Source: Planctomycetales bacterium (GTDB lineage Bacteria; Planctomycetota; Phycisphaerae; SM23-33). Taken from it: 36,100 bases of DNA. The position numbers and the translations under genes were made by a program. Each line of letters opens with the position of its first letter. Position 1 is the stretch's first letter. Below are positions 24,369-33,159 of the stretch, piece after piece. The stretch is from positions 1 through 36,100 of the forward strand of contig DAOWOP010000004.1 in NCBI GenBank assembly GCA_030642005.1, written 5' to 3'. The notes below the pieces were generated by a model. The model made no database searches. It was given only the letters and a program-made list of their open reading frames with translations, and was not told where the DNA came from.

Positions 24369-25964
24369 TCACTTTGCCCGGACAACGATGTCGTCGCAGT
24401 CTTCGCCGTCGTCGCGGCCTTTGCCGCCGTCGTCTTTCATATCAGGCCCGACGCTGTAAAGCAGATACCCTTCGCCCGTACGCTTGTAGTGCAGCGGCTT
24501 TTCGATAAACAGGTCATTTGGGATTTTTTTGAGATAATGCGGCTTAAGGACCGCCAGCGTTTCGGGATATTTGCCCTTCTCAGCCTTACACGCCGCCAAT
24601 GCCAGAGCAACTTCCGCCATCCGCCGCTGCATCGTGGCGCGGTCGTACAGTTTCTGGACACGACCCAAATACGGCATAAATGCAGCAATGTGCACGTTAG
24701 CGATGTCCCGACTGATTTCCTCGCGCGGCATGTTCTCAGCGGTTGCCAACCTCTTCATTACCCCCACACAGTAAAACTCATCGCCACCCGGTGGATATTT
24801 CTTTAACATCTGCTTTTTCAATTTGGCGAGGTCCTGTTGAAAAGCGGCCATGGCTGTTTTTCTCTCGGCAAATGTCGGTTTTCGAAACGTGGCCACACAA
24901 CGCGCGTACCATGTGTTGGCGATACGCAGCAGCACGTTATAATCGAGAGACGGCTCCGAGCCATTTTGGGCCTCGTGTCCCTTTATGCCTGCGTACGCTT
25001 TCAGACCTTTCCGCGAAAGGACCATAATTAAGTCCAACATCCAAAACCGCTCTGCTTTATCTATCGGCTCGGCGATGCCCGGCAACGGCGGAAGGGCCTG
25101 AAGGTCGGCCAGATGGGCCTTGGCCTGCGCGGCAGTGAGTTTACCGCTGGTTGCCAGGGCCGTGGCAGCCTCACAGGCGTAGATATCGAACCAGGTTGTC
25201 TCCAGCCGACCATCCGGCGTCGGTCTCTGCCCGATGAGTCGGGCCAAGCGATGCACAGCCATCAAGTCCGCTCGTGCGGCCTCAATGTCGCCCGTCCCGG
25301 CATGGAGCATCGCCCGAGCAACCATGGCCTTTATCATCGACCACTGACCGAGATGGAAAGGAAAGGCGCTCGTCATATCTGGCGGCTCCGAGGATGACAA
25401 AAGCGGGATATAATATCGTGGACGTTTGCTCGCGGCCACAACCAGCGCGAGCGGTTTCTCGTTGACCTTGAGCCACCCGGCAGCGATCGGATAGTCCTTT
25501 GCCGACCACGGAGCCTCCATGGCTTTCTTCAAAAGCCGTTCTGTCGCTTCCGGGTTCGCCTTGGTTCCCGCCTTTTCCGTGTGGGTCTCTTCGTAATCCT
25601 CCAAGTCTTGGAAGTAATCCCCGTTTTTGGGCAGCGCACTTATTCCAAGGCGTTTGTAAATGTTATCTATGAATTTGGGAGGAATGCGCGTTGGTCCAGC
25701 GGCGCGTATCATCAGAACGGCGGCGTTGTTTTTGGGCGTTACGCCTTTGCTGCACATCTTATTAATCGCAGCGACGTAGTTGATTGTCCCGTCGGCGTTA
25801 ACAGGCCCAAGGACGTAAGTCGTCTGGCGGGAAATTGTGATCTTGACGCTGGCGGGGCGGGAGGCTGGTTGGGATGCGGGTTTTTCGCCCACAACCGGAG
25901 CGGTCAGTAAATAAAGCGAGGAAAATGCGACACAAAAGAGATTCTTACAGATGATATGGTTCAT
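24369..25964 (-). CDS. Exported hypothetical protein with pseudopilin-like C-terminus
   Basis: A 531-residue protein. GAAAGGGG precedes ATG 25964. A signal peptide covers about 1-26 and is followed by an Ala/Ser/Pro linker (KPASQPASRPASVK). The long middle part (about 130-430) is helical. The last 90 residues (MAEVALALAACKAEKGKYPE through YSVGPDMKDDGG) match the C-terminal pattern seen in many planctomycete secreted proteins related to type II secretion pseudopilins. The exact role is unknown. The hairpin array lies just beyond its stop codon. Confidence 0.7.
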   Translation of the reverse strand: MNHIICKNLFCVAFSSLYLLTAPVVGEKPASQPASRPASVKITISRQTTYVLGPVNADGTINYVAAINKMCSKGVTPKNNAAVLMIRAAGPTRIPPKFIDNIYKRLGISALPKNGDYFQDLEDYEETHTEKAGTKANPEATERLLKKAMEAPWSAKDYPIAAGWLKVNEKPLALVVAASKRPRYYIPLLSSSEPPDMTSAFPFHLGQWSMIKAMVARAMLHAGTGDIEAARADLMAVHRLARLIGQRPTPDGRLETTWFDIYACEAATALATSGKLTAAQAKAHLADLQALPPLPGIAEPIDKAERFWMLDLIMVLSRKGLKAYAGIKGHEAQNGSEPSLDYNVLLRIANTWYARCVATFRKPTFAERKTAMAAFQQDLAKLKKQMLKKYPPGGDEFYCVGVMKRLATAENMPREEISRDIANVHIAAFMPYLGRVQKLYDRATMQRRMAEVALALAACKAEKGKYPETLAVLKPHYLKKIPNDLFIEKPLHYKRTGEGYLLYSVGPDMKDDGGKGRDDGEDCDDIVVRAK

Positions 25965-26016
25965 AAGTTTCGCCCCTTTCAGTTAAGTCTGTCTGGCGTT
26001 GCGCGATATTCTAAAG

Positions 26017-26099
26017 CCGGCAGATGAGCGAAGCGAATCTGCCGGAAATGTTTTTGTTGAGACAGATTTTCCGGCACTTTCGCTTCGCTCAAGTGCCGG
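26017..26099. repeat. Twin hairpins with mutually complementary loops
   Basis: Hairpin 1 has arms CCGGCAGAT/ATCTGCCGG (26017-26025, 26037-26045) and loop GAGCGAAGCGA. Hairpin 2 has arms CCGGCACTT/AAGTGCCGG (26071-26079, 26091-26099) and loop TCGCTTCGCTC, the exact reverse complement of loop 1. It lies between the dUTPase-like gene stop (26106) and the start of the exported protein gene (25964). Confidence 0.85.
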
Positions 26100-26105
26100 C
26101 TTGGA

Positions 26106-26564
26106 TCACACAACCTCGCGGTTTTCGTCTTCGTGCTGGTTGTGCTCCGCCTGTGAGCGGTTTTCGTCCTGGCGTTTGTGGTTGATGCCTAGTTTGGCTT
26201 CGTAGAGGCGGTACACGTCGGCCGGACCCATGCCGAGCAACTGGCAGATGCTGATCCAGAAGAACAGCATGTCGGTGGCCTCTACGCGGGCGTTCTGGAG
26301 GTCCTGCAATTCATACTGTCGGCCTTCCTTGGCCTCCTTGTACCAGTGTTTCCAGGCCAGGCAGTGTTGCAGTTCGCGGCACTCATCGACCAGCGCGTCG
26401 ATGTAGTTTTTCAGCGCCTTTCCGACCTTAAGCCGCAATTCGGCGCTGTTTTCGTCCCCGGCGAGCGCTTTTCCCAGCGCGTCGGTGTCGAAGCCCGCCC
26501 GGGCGTTCAGGGCCGCCTGCATCGGCCAGATGTCTTCCAATGATGAAATTTCACGTTTCAGCAT
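26106..26564 (-). CDS. dUTPase-like all-alpha NTP pyrophosphohydrolase
   Basis: A 152-residue protein of the dimeric dUTPase/MazG-like all-alpha fold. The metal-binding pattern is visible as DECRELQHCLAWKHWYKE (about 58-75) and the later VEATDMLFFWIS (about 93-104), as in PF08761-type proteins. Such enzymes hydrolyse dUTP or related nucleotides to the monophosphate and pyrophosphate. The C-terminal 25 residues are polar, probably disordered. It is a single gene between a hairpin pair and the region before the 138-residue gene. The exact substrate is not proven by sequence. Confidence 0.78.
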   Translation of the reverse strand: MLKREISSLEDIWPMQAALNARAGFDTDALGKALAGDENSAELRLKVGKALKNYIDALVDECRELQHCLAWKHWYKEAKEGRQYELQDLQNARVEATDMLFFWISICQLLGMGPADVYRLYEAKLGINHKRQDENRSQAEHNQHEDENREVV

Positions 26565-26809
26565 AGTTGTAAGCCTCCCATCCGTACCTGTCTGTGTTCT
26601 CGTCCGTCCCGAAATCCATAATAGCCGAACGAATACTCGTCGCGTGAGGAAAAAATTTTAGAGCCGTATCCCTTGTGCTCTACGCACTCTGCGCATCTCC
26701 GCGGGTTTGCGTGGGTTTTTGCCGGTCGATTCATGATTGGGAATCTGGTATTTGCATCGTCAAGGGGTTTGTTTCCAGCCAGGCGTTATGGAGTGTCCCG
26801 GAATTACCT

Positions 26810-26847
26810 GGGGTCCCCAATCGCCCAAAAAAGCGATTGGGGTCCCC
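26810..26847. repeat. 15-bp hairpin upstream of the 138-residue gene
   Basis: The left arm GGGGTCCCCAATCGC (26810-26824) pairs with the right arm GCGATTGGGGTCCCC (26833-26847), with one mismatch and loop CCAAAAAA. It lies in a 330-base gap (26565-26896) that otherwise contains low-complexity CTCTGCGCATCTCCGCGG-type words and no convincing gene. Confidence 0.75.
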
Positions 26848-26896
26848 TTCCGCGGCAGGATTGTTCAGGAGTGTTTCGTTAAGGAAAGGAGCAACG

Positions 26897-27313
26897 ATGA
26901 ACCCGACCATGTATGGAAGAGGTGGACTGGCATTTTATGATGATTTATCCGGGAGGGCATTCAAGCGTCTTGTCGAGGTGCTTGCCGACGCGGCGGACGG
27001 TCCCGGCAGGCGCGCAGAGGCGCTGATGGCTGAAGCGATCCGGCGGAAGTGTGCGAGGTTGCAATCGGTTTTTCCCGAACGTTCCCTGCCGGAACCGTCC
27101 GAAGGGCTCTCGTGCCCGACAGCGGCCGAGCAGATACGTCTGATTACGGCGTGTTGGATTGACGGTGTGCGTGCCCTAGCCGACGACAACGAACTGGACG
27201 TTCCCTGGCCTGACGGCAACGGTCGGATTCGTCCAGCCGCCGAGGTCGTCGTCGAGGCCATTTTGGACGACGCGGTGCTGGCCGGCAGACTGGTCGAAAT
27301 TCGCCGTTTGTAA
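26897..27313 (+). CDS. Hypothetical protein upstream of asnB
   Basis: A 138-residue protein starting at ATG 26897 with AAAGGAG close upstream. A longer frame upstream exists but is not supported. It is mostly helical, with an early FYDDLSGRAFKRLVEVLADA stretch and a later CWIDGVRALADDNELDVPWP. No known family is recognised. It lies 30 bases before asnB on the same strand, so it is probably cotranscribed. Confidence 0.6.
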   Translation: MNPTMYGRGGLAFYDDLSGRAFKRLVEVLADAADGPGRRAEALMAEAIRRKCARLQSVFPERSLPEPSEGLSCPTAAEQIRLITACWIDGVRALADDNELDVPWPDGNGRIRPAAEVVVEAILDDAVLAGRLVEIRRL

Positions 27314-27343
27314 CAGCGAGCCGGGCGGATACAATGCCGCCGG

Positions 27344-29245
27344 ATGTGTGGATTTGCAGGTGAATATGTTTTTGCGGCGACCGGCCGGGCCGATCCCGCG
27401 GTGGTTGAGACGATGGTCGGGTGTCTCGGCCACCGCGGGCCTGACGAGGCCGGCGATTTTCTAAGCGACGACGGATGCTGCGCCATCGGCTTTCGCCGCC
27501 TGGCAGTCATAGACCCGGAACTGTCGCATCAGCCGATGTCTGCGCCGGACGGCTTGGCCGTGGTCGCCTTCAACGGCGAGATATACAACTTCCGCGCGCT
27601 GCGGGAGGAATTATCCTCAGGATGGACGTTTCGTACCCGCGGCGACACGGAGGTGCTCCTTGCGCTTTGGCGGCGGGACGGCGAGGCGATGCCGGAGAAA
27701 CTTTCAGGCATGTTCGCCTTCGTCGTCTATGACGCCCGCGCGGGCGGGCTGTTCCTTGCGCGGGACCGGCTCGGGCAAAAGCCGCTGTGGTACGCGATGC
27801 TGCCCGACCGGGTGGTCTTTGCATCCGAGGCCAAGGCCCTGCTGGCGCATCCGCGCGTGGCCTGCCATGTTGACCCGCGCGCCGTGGCGTTCTACCTGTC
27901 GCTTGGGTACATCCCTGCGCCGATGAGTGTCTGGCGCGGCATCGCTAAACTCCCGCCGGCACATTGCATGACGGTTTCGGATTCGTCGTCGGAACCGCGG
28001 CGGTACTGGTCTTTACCGGAGGGGTCGGCGGATATTTCCGACGACGATGCTGTCGAGCGGGTCCGCGAGGCGATATCCGCTGCCGTGGAGCGTCGGATGG
28101 TCGCCGATGTGCCGCTCGGCGCGCTGCTGTCGGGGGGTGTGGACTCGTCCATCATAACAACCCTGATGTGCCGGGCCGCCGGATCGGCAGGAGGAGTAAA
28201 AACCTTCACCGCCGGTTTCGCCGACAGCGAATTCGACGAGCGGCCATTTGCCGCCGAAGTTGCCGCGCACCTCGGAACAGACCACCGCGAACTGCTGATA
28301 GCTCCGTCTGACTTCGACGTTCCGGCCCTGCTGGATAAACTGATGTCGCAATACGACGAGCCTTTCGCCGATTCGTCGGCGCTGCCGACGTACCTTGTCT
28401 GCCGGGCCGCCCGCGAGCACGTAACGGTGGCGCTGACCGGCGACGGCGGCGATGAGGCCTTCGGCGGATACGACCGCTACCGCGCGATGCGCCTTGCCGA
28501 GACGATGGGGCCGGGTCGATGGCTGGGGATCAGGGCGGCGGCGGGCCTGGCCGGATTGATAGCGCCGCACGACGAGCGGTCGCGCCTCCGTCGGCTGGTA
28601 CGGTTCGCCTCAGGCCTGAACGAACCTCCGGCGATGCAGTATTTCATCTATCGCCGCCTCTTTTCGCCGGAGCAGCTGCAATTCATCGTGGAGCGAGAAT
28701 TCGCCGCCGAAGCCGGAATCGACTCTCCGCGGGAGTGGTTCTGCGGCCTCTACGAACAGGGCGACTTCGACGACGAGATCGCCTACGCCCAGCGGCACGA
28801 TCTGCTGAGTTACCTGCCGGACGACCTGCTGGTCAAGGCCGACATCGCCTCAATGGCGAATTCGCTGGAACTGCGGTCGCCGATGCTGGACCACGAGGTG
28901 GTCTCTTTGGGCCTTTCGCTGCCGGCGAATTGCAAGGTCCGCCGCCGGCGTGGCAAAGCGATCCTCCGCGACGCCTTCGGGCGACTGCTGCCGGAGGGGG
29001 TTTTTACTCGCCGAAAGAGAGGTTTCGGCGCGCCGATTCACGACTGGCTGCGGAACGAATTGCGGGAAACTTTACGCGAGACGCTGCTGGACGGTCCGCT
29101 GGTCAGCCGGGACTGGCTGGCGCGCGTGCCGCTTGAGCGGATGATTGACGATCACCTTGCCGGCAAGGCCGACCACCGCCACAGACTCTGGGCGCTGCTT
29201 TGGCTGGGACGATGGATGAGTAGAAGCGTAATGACTAATGTCTAA
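27344..29245 (+). CDS. asnB: Asparagine synthase (glutamine-hydrolysing)
   Basis: A 633-residue enzyme that makes asparagine, or a related amide, from aspartate, glutamine and ATP. Met-Cys-Gly at the start supplies the N-terminal nucleophile Cys of the class II glutaminase domain (about 2-200), with GHRGPDEAG and FNGEIYNFR. The synthetase domain (about 230-600) has the PP-loop LLSGGVDSS near 262, LTGDGGDEAFGGYDRY and MANSLELRSPMLDHEV. There is no strong Shine-Dalgarno before ATG 27344, but the family start requires it. The last codons (Ser-Val-Met-Thr-Asn-Val) run into a dispersed repeat that also supplies the stop. Some homologues work in exopolysaccharide or antibiotic pathways. Confidence 0.93.
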   Translation: MCGFAGEYVFAATGRADPAVVETMVGCLGHRGPDEAGDFLSDDGCCAIGFRRLAVIDPELSHQPMSAPDGLAVVAFNGEIYNFRALREELSSGWTFRTRGDTEVLLALWRRDGEAMPEKLSGMFAFVVYDARAGGLFLARDRLGQKPLWYAMLPDRVVFASEAKALLAHPRVACHVDPRAVAFYLSLGYIPAPMSVWRGIAKLPPAHCMTVSDSSSEPRRYWSLPEGSADISDDDAVERVREAISAAVERRMVADVPLGALLSGGVDSSIITTLMCRAAGSAGGVKTFTAGFADSEFDERPFAAEVAAHLGTDHRELLIAPSDFDVPALLDKLMSQYDEPFADSSALPTYLVCRAAREHVTVALTGDGGDEAFGGYDRYRAMRLAETMGPGRWLGIRAAAGLAGLIAPHDERSRLRRLVRFASGLNEPPAMQYFIYRRLFSPEQLQFIVEREFAAEAGIDSPREWFCGLYEQGDFDDEIAYAQRHDLLSYLPDDLLVKADIASMANSLELRSPMLDHEVVSLGLSLPANCKVRRRRGKAILRDAFGRLLPEGVFTRRKRGFGAPIHDWLRNELRETLRETLLDGPLVSRDWLARVPLERMIDDHLAGKADHRHRLWALLWLGRWMSRSVMTNV

Positions 29246-29375
29246 TGACCAATGCCCAAGGAATGCCTAACGATGAATGTCTAATGACTAAAAGTAGTCA
29301 GGAGCAATTCGCTGTTTCTTTCGGCATTAGACATTAGTCATTGATTGGTTATTGGGCATTGGTCATTAGACATTA
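29230..29375. repeat. Inverted repeat of TAATGTCTAATGACC type overlapping the asnB end
   Basis: TAATGTCTAATGACC-type sequence at 29236-29259 is an exact 24-base inverted copy of 29352-29375. A second 15-base exact match pairs 29230-29244 with 29328-29342. The remaining part of the gap (29376-29478) holds a GGAAATTGGAAATTG-style repeat and no gene. Confidence 0.85.
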
Positions 29376-29478
29376 AAAGTCCACCGGCGCGGAACGTCTC
29401 TCCAATTGGAAATTGAAAATACTACTCTGCGAAGTAACGTTTCGCTACGTAGCACGAGTCGGAAATTGGAAATTGCCC

Positions 29479-30468
29479 TTATCCTTTTATTCCGCCGATT
29501 CTGACGCCTCTGATGAAGTATTTCTGGCCTATGACAAAGGCGATCAGTACGGGGATTATGTGCAGGATGGAGGCGGCCATCAGCAGCGTCCACTTGGTGG
29601 CAGCCACTCCGCCCTGTGCGGTCTGGAATGACCGGATCAGGATAGGCAGCGTCATGATGTCCTGGTGGTATGTAACGATCAGCGGCCACATGTAGGCCCG
29701 CCAGGCGCCCAGGAAGGTAAAGATTCCCAGTGTCGCCAGCGCCGGCCTGCTTAGCGGCAGCATGATGCGCCAGTATATTCCCCATGTGCTCGCCCCGTCG
29801 ATGCGAGCGGCCTCCTCGTAGTCCTTCTCGATCGACATGAAGAACTGCCTCAGCAGGAACGTACCGTAGGCGGTGAACATAGCCGGGGCGATAAGGGTAA
29901 AGTAACTGTCCAGGCCCACCGGGCGGCCCATGTAGGTGTTGTGGAACATGTAGTAACTGGACGAGAAAAGAACTACCGGCGAACCGATCAGCCAACTCAA
30001 TGCCCCATCAAGCCACAGGGGCGTCTTGCTGGTGAGGATGAACACAGGGATCATGGTAACCGACCCGGGGATCATCATGGTTGCCAGATATGCCATGAAA
30101 ATTTTATCTCGTCCGGGGAATTTCAGTCGTGCGAAGGCGAACGCCGCCAGGGAAGAGGTAAAGACCTGCCCGAACGTAACCAGTCCGGCGACGATGATAC
30201 TGTTGATGTAGGCGCGCCCGAACGGAACGGCCTCAACGGCGTCGGTGAAGTTCTTTCCCTGTGGGAACGACGCGGGGACCAGCCACCGCAGAAAGCCAAC
30301 CTTGTCGATGGAAATAAAGACGTCCTTGGGGTCTATGAAGGCCGTCCGCACCATCCAGACGAACGGGAAGACCATGGTAACGGCCAAGGCCGACAGGAAC
30401 ACGTAGGTTACTACCGTCGTCAGCCTGACGGGGGCGCGTTGTCGGGAAAGTGTGGTTATTTCATCCAT
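29479..30468 (-). CDS. Carbohydrate ABC transporter permease, MalG type
   Basis: A 329-residue inner-membrane permease with six predicted helices. The EAA loop that contacts the ATPase is visible as YEEAARIDGASTWGIYWRIM. Start ATG 30468 overlaps the upstream permease stop by eight bases. Together with the MalF-type permease and a solute-binding protein it forms a CUT1-type sugar importer. The ATPase gene is absent from the window, so a shared MsmK/MalK-type ATPase elsewhere probably serves it. The sugar is unknown. Confidence 0.9.
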   Translation of the reverse strand: MDEITTLSRQRAPVRLTTVVTYVFLSALAVTMVFPFVWMVRTAFIDPKDVFISIDKVGFLRWLVPASFPQGKNFTDAVEAVPFGRAYINSIIVAGLVTFGQVFTSSLAAFAFARLKFPGRDKIFMAYLATMMIPGSVTMIPVFILTSKTPLWLDGALSWLIGSPVVLFSSSYYMFHNTYMGRPVGLDSYFTLIAPAMFTAYGTFLLRQFFMSIEKDYEEAARIDGASTWGIYWRIMLPLSRPALATLGIFTFLGAWRAYMWPLIVTYHQDIMTLPILIRSFQTAQGGVAATKWTLLMAASILHIIPVLIAFVIGQKYFIRGVRIGGIKG

Positions 30469-31465
30469 AGTGTACGAGCCTCTTGCTGGCGCGCCAGTTA
30501 ATCAGAGTCAGGACCAGGACTATCAGGAACAGTAGCCAGGCGACACTGGCGGCATATCCCATCCTGAACCACTGGTACGCATTCTGATAAATGTAAAACC
30601 CGATTGTGGTGGTGGACCCCGCCGGCCCGCCGTTGGTCATGATGTGGGCCTGCTGGAACCCGCCCTGGAACCCGCCGATGATGCTCATAACGAAGATGAA
30701 GAACGTCGTCGGGCTGACCATGGGCCAGGTGATCTTCCAGAACCGCTGCCAGGCGCCGGCGCCGTCGATTTTGGCGGCCTCGTACAACGCCGGCGGGACG
30801 TTCGAGAGCGCCGCCAGGTACAATATCATATTCATCCCGCCCATCGATCCCCACAGCCCCATCATGATCATCGCAGGCTTGGACCAGGTAACGTCCTGTA
30901 GCCAGGCCGGACGTACCTGGGCCCACGACGCCCACGTCCAGCCGACCAGGGACGCCATCCACGCCAATGCGTCATAGACGTGTCCGAAAACAAGGTTGAC
31001 GATGCCGTAATCCGGGTTCAACAGCCACATCCACAGCAGCATTGTCCCTATCCCGGCAGTGATGGAGGGGAGAAAAAACAACGTGCGGAACAGGATCATG
31101 CCTCGCAATTTCTGATTCAACAAGGCCGCCAGAAACAGCGACAGGAGGATGCTGGCGGGGATCGCCAGCATCATGACCAGCGTGTTGAACAGGAAGCCGT
31201 GCTCAAGCGGACAGTCGGTTATCCAGGGAATCGCAAAGAAGGGATTTTTCCAGAAGTGCGCATCGGTCAGCAGGTTCTGAAAGTTTTGCAGGCCTACCCA
31301 CTGCGGCGGCCTCAACAGGTCCCATTTAGCGAAACTCAGCAGCAGCGACGCCAGGACGGGCAAGGAGGTGAATATCAGGAAGCCCAGCACGTTCGGGAGG
31401 ATAAACAGGTATCCTGCCAGTGCGGCGCGTCGTCGCCAGGTAGTAGCGGTTTTGGTTTTTTTCAC
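30461..31465 (-). CDS. Carbohydrate ABC transporter permease, MalF type
   Basis: A 334-residue permease. I start it at GTG 31465, which overlaps the solute-binding gene stop as GTGA and has AAGGAAGG eight bases upstream; a GTG at 31486 is possible but lies before the ribosome site. Six or more membrane helices are seen and the EAA loop is YEAAKIDGAGAWQRFWKITW. The gene overlaps the MalG-type gene by eight bases. It forms the channel of the sugar importer with that permease. Confidence 0.88.
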   Translation of the reverse strand: MKKTKTATTWRRRAALAGYLFILPNVLGFLIFTSLPVLASLLLSFAKWDLLRPPQWVGLQNFQNLLTDAHFWKNPFFAIPWITDCPLEHGFLFNTLVMMLAIPASILLSLFLAALLNQKLRGMILFRTLFFLPSITAGIGTMLLWMWLLNPDYGIVNLVFGHVYDALAWMASLVGWTWASWAQVRPAWLQDVTWSKPAMIMMGLWGSMGGMNMILYLAALSNVPPALYEAAKIDGAGAWQRFWKITWPMVSPTTFFIFVMSIIGGFQGGFQQAHIMTNGGPAGSTTTIGFYIYQNAYQWFRMGYAASVAWLLFLIVLVLTLINWRASKRLVHYG

Positions 31466-32799
31466 GGTCCGCCTTCCTTTTCCCACAGGGTGTCCAACCC
31501 TTTCTGGAATATGCGTGTGAAGTTCCGGCAGGCCTCTTCGGGCTTTCGCCGACCCTGGGAAAGATAATTTATTTCATCCAGCGCCCTTTGGCGATCAGCA
31601 CCCATTTCCAGGAAGTCGAAATCCTTAGGCCGGGCGTCAGCCATGATCTCCACCCAGACATAGTCGTGTTCGGGCGGGATGCCGGGATGATGGACAAGCC
31701 GTTCAACCACGGCGCGATTGGCCGCCACTCCCCGACCGGTCAGCATGGACAACTCGCTGGAGTATTCGTTGGTGAGGAACTTTGCCAGCCGCCAGGCCTT
31801 CTCGGGATAAGGCGTTTTCGAGGAGATCATCCATCCCCCGCCGATGAAAACAGTCGCCCTGTTGGCCGAGCCTTTCGGAAGCAGTGCGACGTCCCATTCG
31901 AAATCCGTAAGGAGTTTGCCGTCTTTCAACAGGTCTTCATAGGCCCACCGCGTCGTCATCATCATCGCCAGGTGTTGTTCCTTGAAGAAGATGCTGTGGG
32001 TTTGCTGGCTGGCGCCCTCGATCTGCGAGAAGTAGGTCGGCGCGCTTTTATCCACCCACAATATGTCGTACATCCACTGAATGGCTTCAATCGCTTCGGG
32101 AGAGTCCATCATGCAGCGTTTCTTGTCGGCGCTGATGATCTCGCCGCCGTTCTGCCAGATGTAGGCGGGAAAACGGTTCATGCTGAACCCGACGGTGGTG
32201 CCATATACGTCGATCCGCCCGTCGCCGTCACGGTCCTGGGTGAGCGCCTTGGCGGCGCGGCGGAAATCCGCCCACTTCCAATCCCTGCCGGGATAAGTCA
32301 GCGGCTCCTGGTCGGGATGATTGCGGTTGTATTCGTCGAAGAGGTTCTTGTTGTAGAACAGCACCATGGGCGAGCCGTGGTCGGGCAGGGCGTAAATCTT
32401 GTCTCGATACCACATGCCCTTGACCGTGGCGGGGAAGAAAGCGTCCAGGCTGAAATCCTTGTCATCGGCGATGAATTTGTCCAACGCCAGCACGCACTTG
32501 CGCTTGGCATAGTAGGATATGTTCTGATAGGCGTTGTGGGCTACGTCGGGCGGCACGCCGCCGGTAACCATTGTCAGGTACTTGTCGTTGTTGCCGGTAA
32601 CCAGCCGGACCTTGATGTCGGGATTTTCGGCCTCGAAAGCGGCTATCCGCTGGCGGTTCATCTTGTTGTAGGGGGCGTAGTCCCAGTCAAACATGGTCAG
32701 TTCCGTCCGTCCGCCGGACTGCTCGCTCCGGCAGGTGGAGAAGGAGTACGCTATCCCCGCCAGCACCACCGCTATCAGCAGCCACACAACAACTTTCAT
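31462..32799 (-). CDS. Extracellular sugar-binding protein (family 1)
   Basis: A 445-residue periplasmic binding protein. Start ATG 32799 is preceded by GAGGAAAAA, and an N-terminal membrane/export stretch follows (KVVVWLLIAVVLAGIAYSFS). A Cys at about 23 could be lipid-linked, but the lipobox is poor. The body has the type 1 solute-binding pattern: TMFDWDYAPYNKMNRQRIAA, then VTGGVPPDVAHN and FYNKNLFDEY, and Trp-rich hinge motifs. It would capture an oligosaccharide and pass it to the two permeases that follow with overlapping reading frames. Confidence 0.9.
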   Translation of the reverse strand: MKVVVWLLIAVVLAGIAYSFSTCRSEQSGGRTELTMFDWDYAPYNKMNRQRIAAFEAENPDIKVRLVTGNNDKYLTMVTGGVPPDVAHNAYQNISYYAKRKCVLALDKFIADDKDFSLDAFFPATVKGMWYRDKIYALPDHGSPMVLFYNKNLFDEYNRNHPDQEPLTYPGRDWKWADFRRAAKALTQDRDGDGRIDVYGTTVGFSMNRFPAYIWQNGGEIISADKKRCMMDSPEAIEAIQWMYDILWVDKSAPTYFSQIEGASQQTHSIFFKEQHLAMMMTTRWAYEDLLKDGKLLTDFEWDVALLPKGSANRATVFIGGGWMISSKTPYPEKAWRLAKFLTNEYSSELSMLTGRGVAANRAVVERLVHHPGIPPEHDYVWVEIMADARPKDFDFLEMGADRQRALDEINYLSQGRRKPEEACRNFTRIFQKGLDTLWEKEGGP

Positions 32800-32850
32800 T
32801 ACTTTTTCCTCGCTATACCGCTCATGCCCGAACGCTCGCCGGGGCACAGC

Positions 32851-32879
32851 AGTCTAGTTTCCCCCATTGGGGGTGTAAA
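32851..32879 (-). promoter_or_regulatory. Candidate promoter with internal palindrome for the sugar importer operon
   Basis: On the minus strand TTTACA (32879-32874) and TAGACT (32856-32851) are 17 bases apart. The spacer contains CCCCCAATGGGGG, a palindrome that could bind a repressor or fold as a hairpin. It lies about 52 bases before the operon start at 32799. Confidence 0.45.
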
Positions 32880-32953
32880 GGATTTCTTCTGTTTGCATTA
32901 ACAGAGGTGTGTGCCCGGATTTTCCGGCTTCTGTGCAACTGACAGGTTAAGCA

Positions 32954-32965
32954 GGCAGGCCTGCC
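32954..32965. repeat. 12-bp perfect palindrome
   Basis: GGCAGGCCTGCC reads the same on both strands. It sits in the divergent gap between the importer operon and the epimerase gene, beside the long inverted repeat. A role as a binding site is possible but unsupported. Confidence 0.4.
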
Positions 32966-32981
32966 TTTGTAGTGGTAAAGA

Positions 32982-33130
32982 GAATGTTGAATATTGAACA
33001 GAAGAATGTTGAATTTCGAAGTGAAAGGAAGAAAAAGAAGATAAACGAAACCCAAAACGCGGATTCAGAGTCTCTTTTTCTTTCTGTTACTTCGAAATTC
33101 AAAATTCTTCTGTTCAACATTCATTATTCA
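32982..33130. repeat. Long imperfect inverted repeat, about 59-base arms
   Basis: The left arm (32982-33040) and the right arm (33072-33130) are reverse complements with about ten mismatches. The central identical part includes TTGAACAGAAGAAT and TTGAATTTCGAAGT. The AT-rich arms contrast with the local GC. The repeat lies just upstream of a small ORF and the epimerase gene. Confidence 0.85.
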
Positions 33131-33159
33131 GAAAAAAAGGTGGACCCGCCCCGGCGAAT

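Noticed and set aside
31588..32901. A 437-residue plus-strand open frame
   Set aside because: It mirrors the solute-binding protein gene on the minus strand, which has clear motifs, export signal and operon overlaps.
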